DNA from: JAHEEL01 sp964195515
GTDB lineage: Bacteria > Actinomycetota > Acidimicrobiia > Spongiisociales > UBA5794
Reading direction: 5' to 3'
DNA: 7,492 nt
NCBI GenBank assembly: GCA_964195515.1
Contig: CAXMQO010000087.1
Span: 1-7,492 of the forward strand
The translations under genes were made by a program, and so were the position numbers. This document shows, in pieces, positions 3,696 to 7,492 of the stretch. Below the pieces are notes generated by a model. That model searched no databases. It was not told the origin of the DNA and saw only the letters and a list, made by a program, of their open reading frames with translations. Position 1 is the first letter of the stretch. Every line of letters starts with the position of its first letter.

Positions 3696-5791
3696 TGCGC
3701 GAGAAGGACAAGAAGGAGTACCTGGACAAGTATCAGGATGCCAAGAAGAAGGGCATTCCCTTCTTCCCCGACGCGCTGTTCAAAGATGCCATCGTCGCCC
3801 TCGGCATCTTCATCATTCTGATCATTCTCTCCGCGTTGGTAGGCGCCGCACTCGGCGACCGGGTCGACCCGTCGGTCGAATTCGACCCGGAGCCTGAGTG
3901 GTACTTCTTGTTTCTCTTCCAACTGCTGAAGTACTTCCCCGGTAGCCTCGAATTTCTCGGGGTCGTCGTCCTTCCCGCCATTGTGATCCTTGCATTGTTC
4001 GCTCTTCCGTGGCTGGACCGGTCGCGGCGCCGGCACTTCAGCGGACGGCCGGTCGTCGTAGCCGTCACCGGACTATTCGCCCTTGGAGCGGTGTTCCTCA
4101 CCGTCCTGTCCCTCGTCGAACAACCTCCGCCCTCGGGTGGCGAGGCCGCCGGGGACGCGGTAGCGCTGCTCTACACCGAAAACTGTTCGGGCTGTCACGG
4201 CGGGGCCCTGGCCGCTTCAGAGAGCACCGACCTTGTCAAGGTCATCTCTGCCGGCGGGCATGAGGGCATGCCATCATGGAGCGCCGACCTGTCTGCCGAT
4301 GAGATCGACGCACTGGCGGGGTTCATACTGTCACCGCGAGGACACGAGATCTTCGGCGAGACGTGCGCCGCATGCCACGAAGTCACGTCATTGGTTGAGG
4401 CCACGCCTTCCGACCTCAGGTCGGCGCTGGAGAACGGCAACGCTTTCACTGCGCATGCGAGTGTGGCGCTACCCCCATCGATTGCTGCGCTCGAAAAGCA
4501 GGACGCGACCGCTCTTCTCAACTTCTTGTCGGCCCCAGATGGACAACGTCTCTTCACGGCGAACTGCTCGTCCTGTCACGGTGCCGCGGTGGCATTCGCC
4601 GGGAACGCAGAGGAGCTGCGAGTGGTCATCGAGACGGGAGGCGAACACGTCGACATGCCGGCGATGGGAGGTGTCCTATCCGACGAGGAGATCTCTCTCC
4701 TGGCCGGCTACGTCGTAGCTCCGAACACGGCCTCGGATGAGGCCCAAGTACTGTTCGAGCAGAACTGCACCGTGTGCCACGGTTCGCGGGTGCCCACGGC
4801 GACCAGCGTCGAGGCCGCGAGGAACATCATTGTTACCGGCGGCGGCCACGAAACGATGCCCGTTTGGGGTGAGATCCTCACATCCGAGCAGCTCGATGCG
4901 CTCACCATCTACGCCTTGGAGTCGTCGCGCGGTACGCCGGTGATTGCCGGTCAAGCGATCTTCGCAGAGCAATGCGCCATATGTCACGGCGAGTTCGGGG
5001 AGGGTGGGTTGAACCCGACGAACGAGTCCATTGTGATCGCCCCAATCAGTACGGCGTCATATCTGCAGACACGAGACGATGTGACGATCCATGCCGTCAT
5101 ATCGCGCGGCCAGCCTGATCTCGGCATGTCGCCCTTCTCACTGGAATTCGGGGGTTCGCTCGACGAAGAAGATATCAATTCGCTTGTTGCCTTCGTCAGG
5201 GCATGGGAGGCTGATCCGCCGGTAGAACTCCCTCCCGAGATCGAGCGCGCGCCATTGCTCGGCGGTGCTCCTGAGGTCTTCGCCGAGTTCTGTTCGCAGT
5301 GCCACGGCCCCCAGGGAGAAGGCGGTATCGGTCCGTCCTTCCAGGATCCCGCCTTCCACGCCGGCATCTCCGACGACGACATACTCACAGCCATCGGCCT
5401 CGGGCACTCGGCGACAGCGATGATCCGATGGGGCGAGGTCCTGACCGACGAGCAAATGGCGGGCCTCGTGAGGCTAATCCGCATGCTGGAGGTGACAGGC
5501 GAATCGCCGGCGAAAGCCAGCCGATTCTCGCGGGACGTATTGCCGATCTTTGAGGAGAACTGCGGAGCGTGCCACGGTTCACTCGGCGGGTGGAACTCGG
5601 ATACCTACAGGGCGGTGATGACCACCGGGAACAACGGTCCGGTCGTGATCCCGGGCGATCCCGACGGAAGCCTGCTCGTCCAATTGCTGCACGACCCAGG
5701 AACTCGGTCGATGCCACCGGGAGGGATGCTCTCCGAACGCGAGATCCAACTGATCATCGACTGGATCGAGAGCGGAGCGGCGAACAATTAG
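3695..5791 (+). CDS. qcrC: Subunit IV-like / heptaheme cytochrome c fusion of quinol:cytochrome c reductase (698 aa)
   Basis: The start is the ATG in TGATG at the qcrB stop; the frame is open further upstream, but only inside qcrB. Residues 1-145 match subunit IV of b6f: three membrane helices (about 32-54, 86-107, 119-141) and the Qo-site PEWY motif at 67-70 (FDPEPEWYFLFLFQLLKYFPG region). Three helices put the rest outside the membrane. Then follow seven CXXCH heme c sites: CSGCH 164, CAACH 224, CSSCH 291, CTVCH 358, CAICH 427, CSQCH 533 and CGACH 623. Distal Met candidates are visible in domains 1 (GGHEGMPSW), 3 (HVDMPAM), 4 (HETMPVW), 5 (LGMSPF), 6 (TAMIRWGE) and 7 (RSMPPGG). Domain 2 has ALPPS instead (Leu259). 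Domains 1-4 are spaced 60-67 residues apart. Domain 7 (SRDVLPIFEENCGACHG, VIPGDPDGSLL, DWIESGA) looks like the planctomycete/Chloroflexota type. Bacillus QcrC has one heme and mycobacterial QcrC two, so this is greatly expanded. Role inferred: receives electrons from the Rieske centre and delivers them to an oxidase or other acceptor. Confidence 0.95.
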   Translation: MREKDKKEYLDKYQDAKKKGIPFFPDALFKDAIVALGIFIILIILSALVGAALGDRVDPSVEFDPEPEWYFLFLFQLLKYFPGSLEFLGVVVLPAIVILALFALPWLDRSRRRHFSGRPVVVAVTGLFALGAVFLTVLSLVEQPPPSGGEAAGDAVALLYTENCSGCHGGALAASESTDLVKVISAGGHEGMPSWSADLSADEIDALAGFILSPRGHEIFGETCAACHEVTSLVEATPSDLRSALENGNAFTAHASVALPPSIAALEKQDATALLNFLSAPDGQRLFTANCSSCHGAAVAFAGNAEELRVVIETGGEHVDMPAMGGVLSDEEISLLAGYVVAPNTASDEAQVLFEQNCTVCHGSRVPTATSVEAARNIIVTGGGHETMPVWGEILTSEQLDALTIYALESSRGTPVIAGQAIFAEQCAICHGEFGEGGLNPTNESIVIAPISTASYLQTRDDVTIHAVISRGQPDLGMSPFSLEFGGSLDEEDINSLVAFVRAWEADPPVELPPEIERAPLLGGAPEVFAEFCSQCHGPQGEGGIGPSFQDPAFHAGISDDDILTAIGLGHSATAMIRWGEVLTDEQMAGLVRLIRMLEVTGESPAKASRFSRDVLPIFEENCGACHGSLGGWNSDTYRAVMTTGNNGPVVIPGDPDGSLLVQLLHDPGTRSMPPGGMLSEREIQLIIDWIESGAANN
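4160..4930 (+). repeat. Tandem array of four cytochrome c mini-domains inside qcrC
   Basis: Residues 156-412 of QcrC are four successive units with a shared pattern: L/I-F/Y-x-x-x-C-x-x-C-H, 25-30 residues, G-G-x-H-x-x-M-P, then L-S/T-x-E/D-x-I/L-x-x-L-x-x-(F/Y) and a short linker such as ILSPRG or VVAPNTA into the next unit. CXXCH spacings are 60, 67 and 67 residues, with a similar 69 to the fifth site. The units are divergent at DNA level. Such short spacing means compact heme domains placed close together, as expected after internal duplication. Confidence 0.7.
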
Positions 5792-5963
5792 GACTGGGCC
5801 GGGCCGGAGGATCGACGGCATCGACCCCGCCTCCCATGGCATCCAGGCCGCATTCGCCTGGCAATGGAACCCAGGACGACTCGCCATGATCGACCCGGAG
5901 ATGTAGGAGGCCGGAGGGTTCGCTGGGGCGTACAAGATCATCGTCGACTGGTACCACACGTAC
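5792..5963 (+). other. Intergenic stretch with coding-like frame, in-frame TAG and orphan SD
   Basis: In the frame that leads into the arsR-type gene, 5811-5903 reads IDGIDPASHGIQAAFAWQWN, then PGRLAMIDPEM, a TAG at 5904-5906, then EAGGFAGAYKIIVDWYHTYV directly into the regulator. Third positions are mostly G/C on both sides of the TAG, as in real genes here. TAGGAGG at 5904-5910 and GGAGG at 5913-5917 look like strong ribosome binding sites, but no ATG, GTG or TTG follows at a usable distance. I do not recognise the peptide. It may be a decayed gene or the altered 5' end of the regulator. No T-run follows any stem, so no intrinsic terminator for qcrC is seen. Confidence 0.3.
5843..5861. repeat. 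GC-rich inverted repeat after qcrC
   Basis: CCAGGC and GCCTGG are perfect 6-base arms around a 7-base loop, 51 bases after the qcrC stop. The stem could form in the mRNA 3' end but has no following T-run, so it is at best a stabilising hairpin or a non-classical terminator. Confidence 0.3.
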
Positions 5964-5966
5964 GTG
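5957..5966. promoter_or_regulatory. Perfect palindrome at the start of the ArsR-type gene
   Basis: CACGTACGTG is a perfect 10-base palindrome that ends 3 bases before the ATG at 5970 and is followed by the overlapping palindrome TGATCA (5965-5970). ArsR-type repressors often bind dyad sites at their own promoters, so this may be an autoregulatory operator. It is short enough to be chance. Confidence 0.22.
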
Positions 5967-5969
5967 ATC

Positions 5970-6311
5970 ATGGAATGGCGGTGCGAGGACAACTCGCAGC
6001 AGATCGAGCGCTTTGCCGACCCGACACGGCTCCGACTCCTGAGCCTCATCAGCCCAGCGGGCGAAGCCTGCGCCGCATGCGACCTCGTCGAACCACTCGG
6101 CGTCTCGCAACCAACCGTGAGTCACCACCTGAAAGTACTCCGGGATGCAGGCCTCGTCGAGAGCGAGAAACGAGGCCAATGGGTCTACTACCACCTCGCT
6201 CCTGCCACATCTGCGCCCTGGAGACGGCCACAGCTGGCGGGTAGCATTCCCGGCCATGGCCGAACCGCTCAAGAACTCCTTCGGAACCAATGTTCCCTCA
6301 GTGATTGCTGA
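5970..6311 (+). CDS. ArsR-family winged-helix regulator with aberrant C-terminus (113 aa)
   Basis: A dimeric DNA-binding repressor of the ArsR/SmtB family. ADPTRLRLLSLI (16-27), LVEPLGVSQPTVSHHLKVLR (39-58, with the recognition helix) and the wing VESEKRGQWVYYHL (63-76) are all typical. Close relatives that sense arsenite have GEVCVCDL; here it is GEACAACDL, giving Cys34-x-x-Cys37 with one extra residue, and there is another Cys at position 5. Metal or metalloid sensing is possible but uncertain. The ATG at 5970 is chosen by homology; a GTG at 5964 is equally possible and neither has a clear ribosome binding site. After YYHLAPA (to about 6209) the frame reads a low-quality tail, SAPWRRPQLAGSIPGHG..., that runs 56 bases into alkC. 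A frame one base away ends at TAG 6242-6244, just before alkC, so a frameshift or sequencing error is likely. Confidence 0.85.
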   Translation: MEWRCEDNSQQIERFADPTRLRLLSLISPAGEACAACDLVEPLGVSQPTVSHHLKVLRDAGLVESEKRGQWVYYHLAPATSAPWRRPQLAGSIPGHGRTAQELLRNQCSLSDC

Positions 6312-7374
6312 CATGATCGGCACGGTGTACCCCGAGTTCGATCGTGATCGGTTTGTTTCACTCGCCGTGGTCGGCTTCGACGACCTGGAATTGACGCCAC
6401 GTGCACGCCAGGTCTCCGACACCCTTGCGGACACCCTTCCGGAGGACCGGCAACGCGCCATGGAGATCATCGCCGCATCGCTCGGGCCGGAAATCGAGGC
6501 TGCCGAACTGATCGGAATGGAGACGTTCCGGTACCTGCCGTTCGTCTTCTTCGTCGCTGATCACGGTCTCGACCACTTCGACACGGCCATGGAAACCCAA
6601 TACGAACTCACCAAACGCTTCACCGCAGAATTCAGCATCCGCGCCTACATCGAACGATTTCCCGCAGCGACCCTCGATCGGCTTCGCGTCTGGGCGACCG
6701 ATGACAACGTGCACGTCCGCAGGCTGGTGTCGGAGGGGACCCGCCCGCGTCTGCCGTGGGCGCCGCAGCTGCGGCTATTTCGAGAAGATCCAACGCCGGT
6801 CCTCGAGCTTCTTGAGATGCTCAAGGACGACAAGGAGGAGTACGTTCGACGATCAGTCGCGAACAACCTCAACGACATCTCGAAGGACCACCCCGAAGAT
6901 GCCGCCCGAACCGCCGCGAGATGGTGGAGCAACGATCCGAATACCCGCCGGATGGTGCGCCACGGCCTGCGCACGCTGATCAAGGCAGGAGACCCGGCTG
7001 CGCTTGCGGTGCTGGGCTACGGCCCCGACTCGCCGGTACGACTCCTGACCCTTGCGATCGAACCGACCGAGGCCCCCATCGGCGGATCCGTCCGGTTCAC
7101 GGCCGAACTCGAGAACCCGTCAGACGAGGACGGAGAAGCCTTGATCGACTTCGTCGTTCACTTCGTGAAGGCGAACGGGGCGCGAAACCCGAAGGTCTTC
7201 AAGGGGGCCGAGCGGTCCATCGCAGCGCGTGATACGGCGCAGGTCTCCAAGCTCGTGTCCCTCGCCCAACACAGCACGCGCACCCACTATCCCGGCGTTC
7301 ACCGGGTCGAGATACAGATCAACGGAGTGATCCGCGGCAGCGGAGAGTTCGCCGTCACGTCCGGGCCCGTCTGA
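6256..7374 (+). CDS. alkC: AlkC-type DNA alkylation repair glycosylase (372 aa)
   Basis: A HEAT-like-repeat DNA glycosylase that excises alkylated bases such as 3-methyladenine and 3-methylcytosine in the cytosol. The start at 6256 is chosen because MAEPLKNSFG is the characteristic N-terminus of the family; the frame is open 37 codons further upstream through the regulator gene, but that part has no family character. The repeat region (about 1-250) contains ELTPRARQVSDTLADTLPED, FVFFVADHGLDHF, ELTKRFTAEFSIRAYIER, HVRRLVSEGTRPRLPWAPQL (from residue 153) and YVRRSVANNLNDISKDHP (from 196). Residues about 258-372 (APIGGSVRFTAEL, IDFVVHFVKANG, NPKVFKG, TRTHYPGVHRVEI) form the beta-rich Ig-like C-terminal domain of full-length AlkC. 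Length and motifs look intact. It overlaps the preceding ArsR-type gene in another frame, so co-transcription is likely; the induction signal is unknown. There is only a weak ribosome binding site. Confidence 0.92.
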   Translation: MAEPLKNSFGTNVPSVIADMIGTVYPEFDRDRFVSLAVVGFDDLELTPRARQVSDTLADTLPEDRQRAMEIIAASLGPEIEAAELIGMETFRYLPFVFFVADHGLDHFDTAMETQYELTKRFTAEFSIRAYIERFPAATLDRLRVWATDDNVHVRRLVSEGTRPRLPWAPQLRLFREDPTPVLELLEMLKDDKEEYVRRSVANNLNDISKDHPEDAARTAARWWSNDPNTRRMVRHGLRTLIKAGDPAALAVLGYGPDSPVRLLTLAIEPTEAPIGGSVRFTAELENPSDEDGEALIDFVVHFVKANGARNPKVFKGAERSIAARDTAQVSKLVSLAQHSTRTHYPGVHRVEIQINGVIRGSGEFAVTSGPV

Positions 7375-7405
7375 TCGACGAACCCCTTCTTCTCGGCGGC
7401 GACCG

Positions 7406-7492
7406 TCAGACCCCCGTAGCGGGTGGTGCACCCCTGGCGATCCAGAAATTGTTGAGCGAGGACTGCATACGGACGTACCAGACGATGCTACC
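7406..7492 (-). CDS. C-terminal end of an unidentified protein, cut by window edge
   Basis: The minus strand reads GSIVWYVRMQSSLNNFWIAR, then GAPPATGV and a TGA at 7408-7406, convergent with alkC and 31 bases from its stop. The hydrophobic W-Y-V start, the Q-x-x-L-N-x-F/Y-W core and the R-G-A tail recall the end of small membrane proteins such as the DUF4234 group, but only 28 residues are visible and the resemblance is from memory. The other minus-strand frames give no comparable peptide. Confidence 0.4.
   Translation of the reverse strand, partial: GSIVWYVRMQSSLNNFWIARGAPPATGV

Noticed and set aside
6145..6255. Upstream extension of alkC by 37 codons
   Set aside because: It overlaps the conserved wing of the ArsR-type protein and lacks family character; MAEPLKNSFG is the typical AlkC start.
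7413..7433. Overlapping CCCG-TAG-CGGG and GGGTG-GTG-CACCC hairpins after alkC as a bidirectional terminator
   Set aside because: Stems are only 4-5 base pairs, no T-run follows on either strand, and they lie inside the tail of the minus-strand gene.

Overview
The window is GC-rich bacterial DNA, densely coded, with mostly G/C third codon positions. It carries no rRNA, tRNA or CRISPR array that I can recognise. The host is probably a deep-branching actinobacterium (Acidimicrobiia or Thermoleophilia type) or a Chloroflexota member. The menaquinol-type Rieske protein, the split cytochrome b and the style of the GNAT and AlkC proteins suggest this, but the assignment is an inference. Classical actinobacteria such as Mycobacterium have an unsplit cytochrome b and the order qcrC-qcrA-qcrB, unlike this window.

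Layout. 1-826: the 3' part of a GNAT-like acetyltransferase gene, overlapping by ATGA a small charged helical protein of unknown function. 840-1895 (minus): a complete aldo/keto reductase with an intact catalytic tetrad. 1896-2515: a 620-base gene-poor gap that looks like a scar. It holds the 3' tail of an IS3-type transposase gene, several short inverted repeats and a weak trace of a decayed small gene. 2516-5791: a three-gene, translationally coupled operon for a cytochrome b6c/bc-type quinol:cytochrome c reductase (qcrA Rieske, qcrB cytochrome b6-like, qcrC subunit IV fused to cytochrome c domains). 5792-5969: a short stretch with coding-like composition, an in-frame TAG and an orphan ribosome-binding-like sequence. 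5970-7374: an ArsR-type regulator whose C-terminus runs into alkC, an AlkC-type DNA alkylation repair glycosylase. 7406-7492 (minus): the C-terminal end of an unidentified protein that leaves the window.

Main point of interest. The qcr operon has the Bacillus-like arrangement (Rieske / b6 / subunit IV-cytochrome c fusion), but the fusion subunit carries seven CXXCH heme c motifs instead of the one of Bacillus QcrC or the two of mycobacterial QcrC. Four motifs sit in a tandem array of roughly 60-70 residue mini-domains. The second has Leu where its neighbours have the distal Met ligand, and the seventh domain is of a different subtype. QcrB has b6-type histidine spacing but no cysteine at all, so it cannot carry the covalent heme ci of b6f and Bacillus b6c complexes. 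The Rieske cluster-binding box lacks the Ser and Tyr that raise the redox potential. Together these suggest a low-potential menaquinol reductase with a built-in multiheme relay on the outer face of the membrane.

A second, smaller theme is alkylation repair: the ArsR-type gene and alkC overlap, so they are probably co-transcribed.
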